From Planctomycetota bacterium (GTDB lineage Bacteria > Planctomycetota > UBA1135 > GCA-002686595): a DNA stretch of 64,000 nt. Where the stretch lies: positions 345,638 to 409,637 of the forward strand of contig JAKLKU010000002.1 of NCBI GenBank assembly GCA_023150475.1, in the 5' to 3' direction. A program made the position numbers and the translations under genes. Position 1 is the first letter of the stretch. Each line of letters begins with the position of its first letter. Below the pieces are notes generated by a model. It made no database searches. It had not been told where the DNA came from and was given only the letters and a program-made list of their open reading frames with translations. Shown piece by piece: positions 36,294 to 45,022 of this stretch.

Positions 36294-38630
36294 TCAACCT
36301 CCGATCCCCGCTTGCCAATGCAGCACGTGCGCGAACCGAGCGAACGCCCGTTCGAACCAACGCGCCGGCGCGACTTCGTCGCTCTGCGCGTACCACGCGT
36401 TGTTCGAACGATCGACGTCGAGCGCGTAACCACGCTCGGGATCGACGATCGCGGACACGAGCTGCCGGTCGCCCTTGCGCTCGAGCTTCAGCCACGCGCG
36501 TTGCGCCTGTTCGGCGCGCGTCCAGACGACGTCTTCGTGCTCACCGTCCGCGTAGTTCAAACGCACGATCACCGGAAGCTCGTACTCGCCGCGGCTCGCG
36601 ACGAGCACTTCGGCGACCCACGGCGCTTCACCGCTCGCCGTGAGCTCGCCAGGCTCGCCGGACTCGCCGGGCGTCTCGATCATCACGCCCGCCGCACGCG
36701 GTTCCTTGCGCTGGTCGACCGAGATGCGCCAATCGATCGACCCGGCTTCGCGCACGACTTGGTCGAAGAACCACTGCACGTCGACGCCGGCGCCTTCGTG
36801 GAACGCTCGGAAGAAGTCGTCCGGAGTCGGATGGCGGAAACGCCACGTCTCGGAGTAATGCCGCAGCCCGCGCAGGAAGAGCGCACGCCCGTCGGTGCCC
36901 GGATACTCGGCCTCGATCGCGGCGGCGAGCGAACGCAGCATCGTCGCCGGCTTGTTGTACGCGTTCACGCGGTAACCGAGCCCGTCCGCGTAGAGCCACG
37001 CGTGCGTGTCCATCGCGTCGCGATCGGTGTCCTGCAGGAAGCGCGTGCGATCGTTCCAACGCGGATCGTCCCACTGCGCCGCGAAAGTCAACGCGGGCTG
37101 ATCGCGCCAACGCTCGAGGAACCCGGAGCTTCGCACGGGATGCCAATGCACGAACGGCAGCGTGCGAGCGCTGAGCACGTCGGCCCACGTGCTCCCGCCC
37201 GGCGCGGGCGCGTACGCGACGCCGTCGACGAAGAGCTCGGAGTACTGCGTCGTGCCGCGGCGCTTGCCGAAAGCGCGCACGAGCGTCTCCGACGTCGTGA
37301 ACGTGTTGAAACCTTCGTCGAGCCAAGCCGACTCGAACTCGTTGTTGCCGACGAGACCGTACCAGAACTGATGGCCGCACTCGTGGATCGTCACGCTCTC
37401 GGGCGAGTGCATGTCGGGCGTCGTGAAGAGCTGCGTGCCCGCCGTGAAGAGCGTCGGGTACTCCATGCCACCCGCTCCCGCGCCGTGCGCGGGATCGACG
37501 CACGTGACGTGCTCGTACGGATACCCGCCCCACCAGAGCCCGTAGAAGAAGAGAGCCGCGCACGTCGCTTCGAAATGGCGGCGCGCCTGCGATTCGCGCT
37601 CGGGGTGGATCAACACGGTGACGTCGACGTCGCGCATGCCGGTCTCGGGCACACGTTGCAGCGCGCGACGCGCCTCCGCGACGTCGTCGGGGAATCGCGC
37701 GAGCCACTCGCCGACGCGGAACGTGTCGCGGAAGACGACGTAGCGCGGGTCGGCGGTCCACGTGAAGTCGTGGACGACCGCGCGGCGACCGGTGTGGTCC
37801 TCGCGCTCGCGATCCGCACGCGACGGCGCGGCGAGCTTGGTGATCACCCGCCCGTCGCGTGTCTCGGACGACTCGACGACGCCGGAGCCGAAGACCTTGC
37901 CCGCGTACTCGTCGGGCAGGTCGAGCTCGACGTCGTACGTGCCATAGTCGGAGTAGAACTCGGTGACCGCGTGGAACTGATGGCAGTTCCAGCCGCGTCC
38001 GCCTTCGAACACGCCGAGCTTCGGGAACCACTGCGCCGCCAGGATGAAGTCGCCCTTGTGACCGGTGCGCCGACGCACCCGCGGCAGTTGGGATTCCCAC
38101 TCGACCGTGAGCTCGACCGCTGCGCCCGGCGCGACGGGCTCGGGAAGGTCGACGCTGAAGACGGTGCGGTCGGCGGTGTTGTCGTCGTCGGGGTGACGGA
38201 AGCGGAACGTCTCGGTCAGATCGCGGTCACCAAGCGCGACGCGGGTCACGCGTTGCCACCCCCACTCGTCCTCGATCGTGTTGCCGCGCAGCGCGCCCTT
38301 CGACTCGACGAGGTGCGTCGAACGCGTGTTGGAGAACGCGTTCAGGTAGAGGTGGAACCACGCGTCGTGCGCCGGCGCGTCGGTGCGGTTCTCGAAACGG
38401 ACCGTCAACGCGCCACGCAGGCGCTTCGCCGGATCCTCGAGGCGCGCGCGGATCGTGTAGTCGACGGGGTTTCCGCCGCGCTCGATGTTCGGCCTCCGGA
38501 CGGACTCCGGCACGGGCGCGTTCTCGGAATCGCCGCCGTGCGCGGCGGGCGCAGCGGCGCAGCAGCAGAGGGCGAGCGAGAGCACCATCCGGAGCGAGAC
38601 GGGCACGGCGTGCGGACGCGGGGGGTGCAT
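36294..38630 (-). CDS. Exported M1-family zinc metallopeptidase
   Basis: 778 residues; ATG at 38630, with an alternative ATG 14 codons later. Signal peptide (MVLSLALCCCAAAPAAHG). The zinc site HECGHQFWYGL near residue 415 is an HExxH, followed by the third ligand in NNEFESAWLDEGFN (Glu of WLDEG). Upstream GGMEYPTLF matches the M1 substrate-recognition motif GxMEN with Y for N. The N-terminal part is the beta-saddle typical of M1 (NPVDYTIRARLEDPAKRLRG). M1 enzymes are aminopeptidases or leukotriene-A4-hydrolase-like; the MEYP variant occurs in many exported bacterial members. It leads a two-gene operon with the membrane protein downstream. Confidence 0.9.
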   Translation of the reverse strand: MHPPRPHAVPVSLRMVLSLALCCCAAAPAAHGGDSENAPVPESVRRPNIERGGNPVDYTIRARLEDPAKRLRGALTVRFENRTDAPAHDAWFHLYLNAFSNTRSTHLVESKGALRGNTIEDEWGWQRVTRVALGDRDLTETFRFRHPDDDNTADRTVFSVDLPEPVAPGAAVELTVEWESQLPRVRRRTGHKGDFILAAQWFPKLGVFEGGRGWNCHQFHAVTEFYSDYGTYDVELDLPDEYAGKVFGSGVVESSETRDGRVITKLAAPSRADREREDHTGRRAVVHDFTWTADPRYVVFRDTFRVGEWLARFPDDVAEARRALQRVPETGMRDVDVTVLIHPERESQARRHFEATCAALFFYGLWWGGYPYEHVTCVDPAHGAGAGGMEYPTLFTAGTQLFTTPDMHSPESVTIHECGHQFWYGLVGNNEFESAWLDEGFNTFTTSETLVRAFGKRRGTTQYSELFVDGVAYAPAPGGSTWADVLSARTLPFVHWHPVRSSGFLERWRDQPALTFAAQWDDPRWNDRTRFLQDTDRDAMDTHAWLYADGLGYRVNAYNKPATMLRSLAAAIEAEYPGTDGRALFLRGLRHYSETWRFRHPTPDDFFRAFHEGAGVDVQWFFDQVVREAGSIDWRISVDQRKEPRAAGVMIETPGESGEPGELTASGEAPWVAEVLVASRGEYELPVIVRLNYADGEHEDVVWTRAEQAQRAWLKLERKGDRQLVSAIVDPERGYALDVDRSNNAWYAQSDEVAPARWFERAFARFAHVLHWQAGIGG

Positions 38631-38837
38631 GCTCGGGATGATCCTGGGGCCGCGGTTTTCAGACAAGTCTGCGCGTGCGTAAGTCTTTGGGAACACGACC
38701 CTTGTGCACGCCGCTCTTGGCCGCCTGGACGGCTCACTCAACTCCGCGGGCGGGCTGCCGACAACCGGAACGGACCGGAACGCGCGGTCCGCCCGCCCAT
38801 GGAGACTGCTTCCGTCGACTTCGCCCGGAAAAATCAC

Positions 38838-38864
38838 TCAAGACCCCCCGGTCGATGTCGATAA
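38838..38864 (+). promoter_or_regulatory. Candidate sigma-28 (FliA) promoter
   Basis: TCAAGACC at 38838-38845, an 11-base spacer, and GTCGATAA at 38857-38864. The E. coli FliA consensus is TAAAGTTT-N11-GCCGATAA, so the -10 element has seven of eight matches, the spacer is exact and the -35 has four of eight. It lies 45 bases before the ATG of the FlgM-like gene, a class of gene often driven by sigma-28. Confidence 0.5.
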
Positions 38865-38909
38865 CCGCTGCAAAGGAACCTCCGCCGCGAACCGCGGCAG
38901 GAGCAAGTC

Positions 38910-39440
38910 ATGGAAATCCGAAGCCAACCCGTAGGTCCGAACGACCCGAAACGCCGAGTCGACATCACTCGACCCACGCGCGAAGCGCTGAAAGAAGGCG
39001 TCGAACAGACCGTGTCGGAGCAGAAGGCCGACGCGGCGAGCGAAGCCGAGGCGAAGGCCCAACGCATCAAGAACGCGCGCGAAGAACACCGTGAAGCCCT
39101 CCAGCGCCGCACGCACAACGCGCGGGAGGAAGCGGCCACGGAAGATCGCATCCAGAACGCCCGCGAGGAGGCGATCCGCGAGCGGATCCAGAATGCTCGC
39201 GCCGAACGCAAGGAGCGCGTCGAGAACGCTCGCGACGTCGCCGAGCAGAACGAAGCTCAGCGCGTCAAGAACGCTCGCGGACGCAAGGACGAGGTTCGCA
39301 TCTCCCTCGACGTGCGTCGCACGGACGAGGAGCGCGCCGCGAAGCTGCAGTCGCTCAAGGAACTGCACGACGCCGGCAAGCTGCACGACGAAGAGCGGCT
39401 CGCTCGCGCCGCCGAGCGTCTGCTCGCCGGCGACGAGTGA
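38910..39440 (+). CDS. FlgM-like anti-sigma-28 candidate with coiled-coil NAR repeats
   Basis: 176 residues; ATG at 38910 behind AGGAG. Three parts are visible. Residues 1-25 are polar (RRVDITRPTREAL). Residues 37-126 are a highly charged helix with six copies of R-x-x-N-A-R (NAR at 55, 70, 83, 95, 106 and 121). Residues 127-176 (DEVRISLDVRRTDEERAAKL ... ERLARAAERLLAGDE) resemble the FlgM C-terminus, where a VxIS strand-like phrase is followed by two helices ending in LL. FlgM binds FliA until the hook is finished. The call rests on this short similarity, on the sigma-28-like promoter in front and on flagellar genes 5 kb away. A plain coiled-coil protein is the alternative. Confidence 0.6.
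   Translation: MEIRSQPVGPNDPKRRVDITRPTREALKEGVEQTVSEQKADAASEAEAKAQRIKNAREEHREALQRRTHNAREEAATEDRIQNAREEAIRERIQNARAERKERVENARDVAEQNEAQRVKNARGRKDEVRISLDVRRTDEERAAKLQSLKELHDAGKLHDEERLARAAERLLAGDE
39063..39278 (+). repeat. In-gene repeat coding six R-x-x-N-A-R units
   Basis: Six degenerate units, 11 to 15 codons apart, each containing (c)aagaacgc or cagaacgc followed by an arginine codon. They code RIKNAR, RTHNAR, RIQNAR, RIQNAR, RVENAR and RVKNAR, all on one predicted long helix. Confidence 0.75.
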
Positions 39441-39460
39441 TTCGCCGCACGCCGCGCGCA

Positions 39461-39500
39461 AAGGGCCTGGAGCGTCGCCGCTCCGGGCCCTTCGTGTTTC
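39461..39500 (+). terminator. Intrinsic terminator of the FlgM-like gene
   Basis: AAGGGCCTGGAGCG (39461-39474) pairs with CGCTCCGGGCCCTT (39479-39492) across a TCGC loop, 14 pairs including one U-G. CGTGTTTC follows. It begins 21 bases after the stop codon and ends beside the stop of the opposing gene. Confidence 0.85.
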
Positions 39501-40589
39501 TCACGGGCCGCGCGACGCGATCAGCCGGCGACAGTGTTTCAGAGCGAGGATCGCGTACGCGGTGGTGAGCACCGGCTCGTCCTCCCACCAGCGGCCGTCG
39601 ACGTTGCACCACGATCCGTCGGCGCGCTGCAATCGCTCGAGCCGCACGATCAACTCGCGCGCGGCGTCCCGACGCGCGCCTTGGACGTCGAGAGTCGCGA
39701 GCCGGTGGACGTCGAGCGTCTTCGCGGCGACCAAGTAGTAGTAGTAGAGCCCCTGCGCGTCAGGGAAGCCGGCTGGACCGTAACGCTGGGTCAGATCCGG
39801 GTTGCGCTCGACCGTGAACGCAGCCTGCAACGCGGCGAGCGCGCGACGCGCGATCTGCTGCTCGGGCGCGACGTCGAGGTAGACGTACGGGAGCAAGTCC
39901 TCGTACCCGAACGCCTCTCCGGCCGTCGCAGCGTCGGGCGCGCGCAAACGTTGGGGCCCACGTCCGTCCTTGCCGTTGCAGCGCGCGAGGAAGTCGAGCG
40001 CACGACGCTCGGCTTCGTCGAGTTCGGTGCGGCGGCCGTCCAAGAGCTCGCGCGCCGTGCGCGCCGCGTCGACGCCGCTTCCGGCGGTCTTCGCAGTGGC
40101 CGCGTCGACCGCCGATTCGGGCGCGCGCCGCCCACGTGAGTAGAGCTCGACGTCGTTCGCGACGGCGAGCAGCTCGCGGTCTGCCGTGCGCGCCGCGTGC
40201 GTGCGCAGCGCTTGCGCGGCGACGCCCGACGTGTACACGGCAAGCCCGTGAACCGGATCGTAGAGCCCGCCGTCGGTCTGGCGGCGACGCACGAGATACT
40301 CGCTCGCCGCGTGAGCCGGACCGAGTTCGATCACGACCGGTTCCGGCGCTTCGAGACTCCAGGTCGCGAGCGCCGTCAGCGCGACCGGACATGCATCGGC
40401 CCGCGTCACCGGAGCGAATGCGCCGGTCTCGCTTTGGCGCGCGACGAGCCACTGTGCGCCACGTTCGATCGCCCGGTCGAGCGCGACGAGCTCTCGCGCG
40501 GGCATCTCGGATGCTCGAGGCACTTCCGGCGGCGACGGCGCTTGGAACAGCGCGAGGCAACATGCGACCGATGACAAGCAGGCGCTCAC
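39501..40589 (-). CDS. Exported squalene-cyclase-like toroid protein
   Basis: 362 residues from a GTG that overlaps the upstream stop (GTGA). A hydrophobic N-terminus (ACLSSVACCLALFQ) probably exports it. Toroid (alpha/alpha) helices with QW-like phrases are visible: GAQWLVARQSETGAFAP, EYLVRRRQTDGGLYDP and RLERLQRADGSWCNVDGRWW. There is no DXDD or other cyclase acid motif, so it is probably a binding or structural toroid rather than a terpene cyclase. It is coupled to the YdjY-like lipoprotein. Confidence 0.82.
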   Translation of the reverse strand: MSACLSSVACCLALFQAPSPPEVPRASEMPARELVALDRAIERGAQWLVARQSETGAFAPVTRADACPVALTALATWSLEAPEPVVIELGPAHAASEYLVRRRQTDGGLYDPVHGLAVYTSGVAAQALRTHAARTADRELLAVANDVELYSRGRRAPESAVDAATAKTAGSGVDAARTARELLDGRRTELDEAERRALDFLARCNGKDGRGPQRLRAPDAATAGEAFGYEDLLPYVYLDVAPEQQIARRALAALQAAFTVERNPDLTQRYGPAGFPDAQGLYYYYLVAAKTLDVHRLATLDVQGARRDAARELIVRLERLQRADGSWCNVDGRWWEDEPVLTTAYAILALKHCRRLIASRGP

Positions 40590-41377
40590 GGCTTCGCTCC
40601 AGGATCGAAAGAGACGGCCCGCCGGAAGATCGCAGTGATGCGCGTGCCGACGGAAGGCACGACGCGCCCATTGGCGACGTAACGCGTGTCGTCGAAAGCG
40701 GCTTCCGCGGGGTTCTCGAGGATCGTCGTCTCGTCGCGGTACGTCGACGCGAGCGTCTTCACGCGGTCGGCGGCGAACGTTCCGTTCTCCGAACCGTCCT
40801 CGGCGGGTTGCACGAAGGAGCCCGTGAACACCCAGCCCGAACGCGGCATCGTGCGCTCGCTTTCCGCGAGTCCGATCCAATCCTCCGCGCGAGCGACGCG
40901 CTCCTCGCCCGCCGCATCGCGCCAGCACACCAGGATCTCGACGCGGTCGCCGCGCGGCGCCGTGCGCTCGCCGTCCAAGCGCTCGCGCGCCGGTGAGCCC
41001 GGTTCGAGTCCGAGAGCGAGCAAGCCCGCCTGCAGACCGCTCGGCACGCAATCGAGCACCACGACCGCTTCGTGCGTCTTGCCGCCGGGCGCGCACGCAA
41101 AGACTTCGACGATGCCGGCGGATTGGTTGACCCAGCCATCGACTTCGAGCAACGCCCGATCGCGGTCGAGTTCGACGCCGAGCGTCGCGAGCAAATTCAC
41201 GAGCGGATCGTCCGTCACCACGTTCGTCGCGCGAGCGACGGTGAGCTCGTGTTCCACCGGTGCGTCGGCCGCCGGTGCGTGGAACGACTCTTCGGGCGGC
41301 GGCGGCGGCACGAGAGGCTCCGCGGACCGACACGCACCGAGCAGGACGGCGACGCAGAACGTCGTTCTGGCGATCAA
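40586..41377 (-). CDS. YdjY-domain lipoprotein
   Basis: 263 residues, ATG at 41377. Lipobox LLGAC with Cys16. After a proline-rich linker, residues about 65-180 match the YdjY-type domain: ALLEVDGWVNQSAGIVEVFA, GGKTHEAVVVLDCVPSGLQA, LLALGLEPGS and VEILVCWRDAAGEERVRAED-like phrasing. Such proteins are exported and common in planctomycetes; function unknown. It is first gene of a pair, and the toroid gene starts inside its stop codon, so they probably act together at the envelope. Confidence 0.8.
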   Translation of the reverse strand: MIARTTFCVAVLLGACRSAEPLVPPPPPEESFHAPAADAPVEHELTVARATNVVTDDPLVNLLATLGVELDRDRALLEVDGWVNQSAGIVEVFACAPGGKTHEAVVVLDCVPSGLQAGLLALGLEPGSPARERLDGERTAPRGDRVEILVCWRDAAGEERVARAEDWIGLAESERTMPRSGWVFTGSFVQPAEDGSENGTFAADRVKTLASTYRDETTILENPAEAAFDDTRYVANGRVVPSVGTRITAIFRRAVSFDPGAKP

Positions 41378-41418
41378 GATCGGGCTCCTTCGAGCTGCAC
41401 GTCGTTCGAGAAAGAACG

Positions 41419-41446
41419 GCGCTCCGGGCCCGAAGACCCGGAGCGC
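41419..41446 (-). terminator. Hairpin after the PKD protein gene
   Basis: GCGCTCCGGG and CCCGGAGCGC form a perfect 10-bp stem with an eight-base loop. Read on the minus strand it follows the stop at 41460 by 13 bases and is trailed by GTTCTTTCTC. Confidence 0.75.
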
Positions 41447-41459
41447 ACGTCGCCCGAAC

Positions 41460-44051
41460 TCACGGTTTCGGCGGGATCGATTCGCAGCACTGCCCGCTGT
41501 CGACGGCGGGTGTGCCGAGAACCAGCGGCACCGACACGATCAACACGCCTTGGCAGAAGTCGCCCTTGTCGTCCATCGCGGTGAAGCGAATGTGATAGAC
41601 GCGACCATCGCCCAACGTGGACCGTTCGGCGCGGATCCAGACCAGCGGGCCGGAGCCGGAGTACTCGGCGTCGACCTTGGTCTTCCCGTCGTGATTGCCC
41701 TTCGCGTCACGCGGTTCGTCCTGCGTGATCGCATCGACATAGATCGTGACCGGATCGCCATCGGGGTCCGTGATGTTGCACAGGGTGGCGATGTCGATCA
41801 GGTCGCACTTGTGGTCGGCCGGCCAGAGCTCGATGTTCAGGCCGAGCGCACCAGAGCAATCCGGCGGGTGGTTGCCGCCGACATCGCACGGCTCGTTCGG
41901 ACCGACGACCAACACTTTGCCGAAGTCGATGTTCTGCAGCGTGTTGTCGTCGGTGACGCGCAGCGCGACGTCATAGACGCCCGGAGCCAGGCTCGAGAAG
42001 TACGTGGTGACGTCGACCAACACGCCGATCCCGTCGTTGAAGTCGAGATCGAGCGGTTGCGGATCGAAGTCCCACTCGTAGCTGACGATCGTCCCGTCGA
42101 TGTCGAACGACTTCGAACCGTCGAGGACGAACGGCGGGTTCTTCCCAATGCAGAAGGTGTACGGTCCGCCCGGGTTCGCGTTCGGCGGGAACGGCGGAGG
42201 CGTGACCTTCACGTTGCAGGTCGCCGTCGCAGTGAGCGGCGGAACCTTGTCGTCGGTGACGCGGAGCTTGACCGTGTAGTCACCGACCGCGGCGAACGCG
42301 TGCGACACGAGCTTGCCGCTCGCGTCGTACGTGCCGTCGTTGTCGAAGTCCCAATCCCACGCGACGACGTTCTGCGCGGGGTCGAGGTGGTACGACTGCG
42401 AACCGTCGAACTCGACCGGCAAGCCCGCAGCGGTCTGCTCGGGCTCGGCGTGGCACACGGCGACCGGTCCGACTTCGACGATCGTGCTCGAGAGGATGAT
42501 CACCGCCCAAGCCGTCGCGAGATCGTAGGTGACCCAGTAGCCGTACCAGTAACCGTCGGGCTGCGCTTGGATCGAGATCAGACGTCTGGCGAGCCCATCG
42601 ACCGCGCCGCCGGTCGTCGTGTCGCTGCGGTACCAATCGAGCGTCCCCGCCATCAGGTCGACCTGCGCGGGCAACGCGAGACGCATCGCCTTCGCGACTG
42701 CGAACATGCCGTAGATGCGGTTGTTCAGAGTCAACGACGTCCAGTTGTTGACCATGAACGTCTCGGCGGCGTCGAAGCGCGGCGCATCCGAGAGCACACC
42801 GTCCATGATGAGCTGCACGACCCCCGACGGAGTCGTGTTCATCCCGTTGACGTCGATCGGGTTCGTGTCGGTGTACCCGAAGCGGCCGTCGTTCGCGGTG
42901 CCCGTGCCGAACACTTGCGAGTACGGGATCCAGTAGTTCAGGTTCTCGGTCTTCACCCAGTTGGGGACGAGCGTGCCGAACACGCGCTCGGCGCCGATCG
43001 TGCCGATCGAGTTCCATTGGCACGCGGAGTTGTCACCGCTCTGGTCGTTCCAGCCGTAGCGCCAACCGCCGCGAGCCCACGAGCCCGAGTCCGCTTGGCC
43101 CCACGCGATGGTGTCGACCAGGTCCTGCACGATGTGCGCGTAGGTCTTGCCGAGCACGTGGGTCGCGTCACCACTGACCGCCACCGCGTTCGGAGTGCCC
43201 GTCGCGACGATCGCGTCGACGACTTGCCCGAGCACGTACGGGTGGTAGCTCTCCCACGGCGTGTTGAGACCGATGCCGTTGCCGTTGCTGTCGGGATCGC
43301 CCGCGGGCTGAACCGAAAGCGTGACGGGCCCGAGCAGCGTGTAGAGGTACACGAGACCGCGAGCCACGTCTTCCGCGTACGGATCCTCGGCTGGATTGCC
43401 GACTTCGCGGTGTCCGTGGATCTGGAACGCCTGCAACACGGACGAAGTGTCCGCCGCGTAGCTCTGGTTCACCCAGAAGCCCGCGGGCAGGCTGCCGACG
43501 GTCGTGAGCTGTTGGCGTTTGTGCAGCCACCAGAGCCCACGGTCGATCGCCATGTTGATCTCGACGTCGAGCTTCTTCGGTTTGACGATCACGACGCGGA
43601 ACGTGTCGCTCGACGTGTTGCCGCAACCATCGGTGACCGTCAACGTCGCGACGAATGGTTGACCGTCCGCGCCGTTGTACGTGTGCTCGAGTTCGAGCAC
43701 GCGCGGGTTCGTGAACGTGACGCCGACCGGACCCGTGCCGTCGCCCGGATCCCACGTCGCGCTCGTCAGCGAACACCCGACGGGCACGTTCGCGACGCCT
43801 TGCAGTATCAGACTGCCGCCGTCGTAGACCTGGTGCGGAAGGTTGGGATCGCCCGACCACGGCACCGTCACTGCGGTCAACCCGACGCTCTTGACTGCCG
43901 TCGATTGACCTGTCGCTGCCGCGCGCGCGCGCGCGACGCGGGAGCTCAGCGCGGTCGATTGCGCGTTCGCGTCGTTCGACCACGTCGTCGCCGTCAGCAA
44001 GCACGCGAGGCCGAAGATCAGCGAACTCGCGTGAACCGACCGGAGCTTCAT
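41460..44051 (-). CDS. Large exported protein: toroid region plus PKD domains
   Basis: 863 residues; ATG at 44051 behind AGGAG. Signal peptide (LIFGLACLLTATTWSNDANA). A PKD-like domain (residues about 70-165: LTSATWDPGDGTGPVGV, VATLTVTDGCGN) precedes a large helical toroid region (about 170-520) with NMAIDRGLWWLHKRQQL, SYHPYVLGQVVDAIVA and GGWRYGWNDQSGDNSACQ. Two more PKD domains follow (VAWDWDFDNDGTYDASGK; VSYEWDFDPQPLDLDF) and a cysteine-containing C-terminal region (ELWPADHKCDLIDI). Likely secreted or surface-bound; PKD domains usually mediate binding. It is related in design to the toroid protein downstream. The minus-strand leader holds a CGATAAT element near 44130-44137 but no matching -35 that I trust. 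Confidence 0.85.
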   Translation of the reverse strand: MKLRSVHASSLIFGLACLLTATTWSNDANAQSTALSSRVARARAAATGQSTAVKSVGLTAVTVPWSGDPNLPHQVYDGGSLILQGVANVPVGCSLTSATWDPGDGTGPVGVTFTNPRVLELEHTYNGADGQPFVATLTVTDGCGNTSSDTFRVVIVKPKKLDVEINMAIDRGLWWLHKRQQLTTVGSLPAGFWVNQSYAADTSSVLQAFQIHGHREVGNPAEDPYAEDVARGLVYLYTLLGPVTLSVQPAGDPDSNGNGIGLNTPWESYHPYVLGQVVDAIVATGTPNAVAVSGDATHVLGKTYAHIVQDLVDTIAWGQADSGSWARGGWRYGWNDQSGDNSACQWNSIGTIGAERVFGTLVPNWVKTENLNYWIPYSQVFGTGTANDGRFGYTDTNPIDVNGMNTTPSGVVQLIMDGVLSDAPRFDAAETFMVNNWTSLTLNNRIYGMFAVAKAMRLALPAQVDLMAGTLDWYRSDTTTGGAVDGLARRLISIQAQPDGYWYGYWVTYDLATAWAVIILSSTIVEVGPVAVCHAEPEQTAAGLPVEFDGSQSYHLDPAQNVVAWDWDFDNDGTYDASGKLVSHAFAAVGDYTVKLRVTDDKVPPLTATATCNVKVTPPPFPPNANPGGPYTFCIGKNPPFVLDGSKSFDIDGTIVSYEWDFDPQPLDLDFNDGIGVLVDVTTYFSSLAPGVYDVALRVTDDNTLQNIDFGKVLVVGPNEPCDVGGNHPPDCSGALGLNIELWPADHKCDLIDIATLCNITDPDGDPVTIYVDAITQDEPRDAKGNHDGKTKVDAEYSGSGPLVWIRAERSTLGDGRVYHIRFTAMDDKGDFCQGVLIVSVPLVLGTPAVDSGQCCESIPPKP

Positions 44052-44392
44052 GACGTTCTCCTGGTGCGGCTCCAGAGCGTCTGTCCGTCCGCGATGGTCA
44101 AAGCGAGAAGGCGGCGGCGCGGAGGAGCCATTATCGATGCGCATGCGACGCGGACGTACTCCGCACCCCGCACGGGATGCGGAGCGAGCCGAGGAAGGCC
44201 CGAACGTCCGCGTCTCCATCGCTGCGTGAAAACACGTTCAGGTTAGTTCGCTCGCCATGAGCGACAACCTGGCCGCAGTGGGTAACGGTGGGCAGACGAA
44301 CTTGCGCGAGCGTTCGAACTTCGACGCGCACGCCGACTCGCACACGCCGCGGACGATCCCGCGGTGCGACGCGCCGAACGCTCGCGCTCGCG
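44052..44392. other. Intergenic interval between PKD gene start and flagellar operon end
   Basis: No credible ORF. The half next to 44051 is the leader and promoter region of the PKD gene; the half next to 44392 is the 3' end of the flagellar operon with the hairpin described separately. Confidence 0.6.
44230..44271 (-). terminator. Terminator of the flagellar operon
   Basis: On the minus strand CAGGTTGTCGCTC pairs with GAGCGAACTAACCTG (two bulged bases) across the loop atggc, followed by aacgtgTTTTC. It lies about 120 bases after the last lipoprotein stop and is the only T-tailed hairpin I found after the operon. Confidence 0.65.
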
Positions 44393-45022
44393 TCAGAGCA
44401 CGCGCGCGACTTCGTACGCCGCGAAGTGCGCGAAACGCGCCGGCGAGAGCAACACGAGCTCGGACGACTCCGGCGCGACGCCTTCGCTGCGCAGGTTGGT
44501 GCACCAGACGTCGATCGAGCGCTTCACGCGTTCGGAGCCCGAATCGAGCGAGATCGTCGCGTTCCAGATCGCTTGGCCGGTCTCCGCGACCACGAGTTCG
44601 AGCTGCAGACAGAGTCGCTGCGGGGTGTACGTACGCTGTTCGGTCACCGTGCCGACGAGCAAGCCGTCGAGGCGATAGCGCCGCGCGAGCTCGATGATCG
44701 TCGTCGGCCGGTAGTAGCCGCGCCGCAACGGATCGCTCGCGTCGACCGCTTCGAGGTCGAGCTCGTCGAGAGCGACGACTTCGTAGTCGGCGCGTTCGGA
44801 GAGCTCCATCGCGAACACGCGCTGCAACTCCTTTGCACGCGGGATGTCGAGGTCCGCGCCGAGGAACGGCAACAGACCGACGCGACGCAGCGGATAACCC
44901 TCGAAGTCCGCGGTGCGAGCGACCGCGGCGAGCGGCGGCTCCTCGGGGAGCTTCACCTTCGGCTTGTGGATCGCGCAGCCTGCGAGCAGCAGGCCGGCGC
45001 AGAGACTCACGACGCGTTTCAC
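44393..45022 (-). CDS. Lipoprotein with CsgG/FlgO-like fold features
   Basis: 209 residues; GTG at 45022 overlaps the upstream stop (GTGA). Lipobox LLLAGC with Cys16. The body reads like the CsgG/GNA1162/FlgO group of outer-membrane lipoproteins: RRVGLLPFLGADLDIPRAKE, VFAMELSERADYEVVALDEL, ARRYRLDGLLVGTVTEQRTY and VVAETGQAIWNATISLDSG. It is the last gene of the flagellar operon; outer-membrane lipoproteins of this type serve flagellar base stability in Vibrio (FlgO). A role there is a plausible inference only. Confidence 0.75.
   Translation of the reverse strand: MKRVVSLCAGLLLAGCAIHKPKVKLPEEPPLAAVARTADFEGYPLRRVGLLPFLGADLDIPRAKELQRVFAMELSERADYEVVALDELDLEAVDASDPLRRGYYRPTTIIELARRYRLDGLLVGTVTEQRTYTPQRLCLQLELVVAETGQAIWNATISLDSGSERVKRSIDVWCTNLRSEGVAPESSELVLLSPARFAHFAAYEVARVL

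Noticed and set aside
39501..40589. Terpene cyclase activity for the toroid protein
   Set aside because: QW-like repeats are present, but there is no DXDD or equivalent catalytic acid motif and the protein appears exported.
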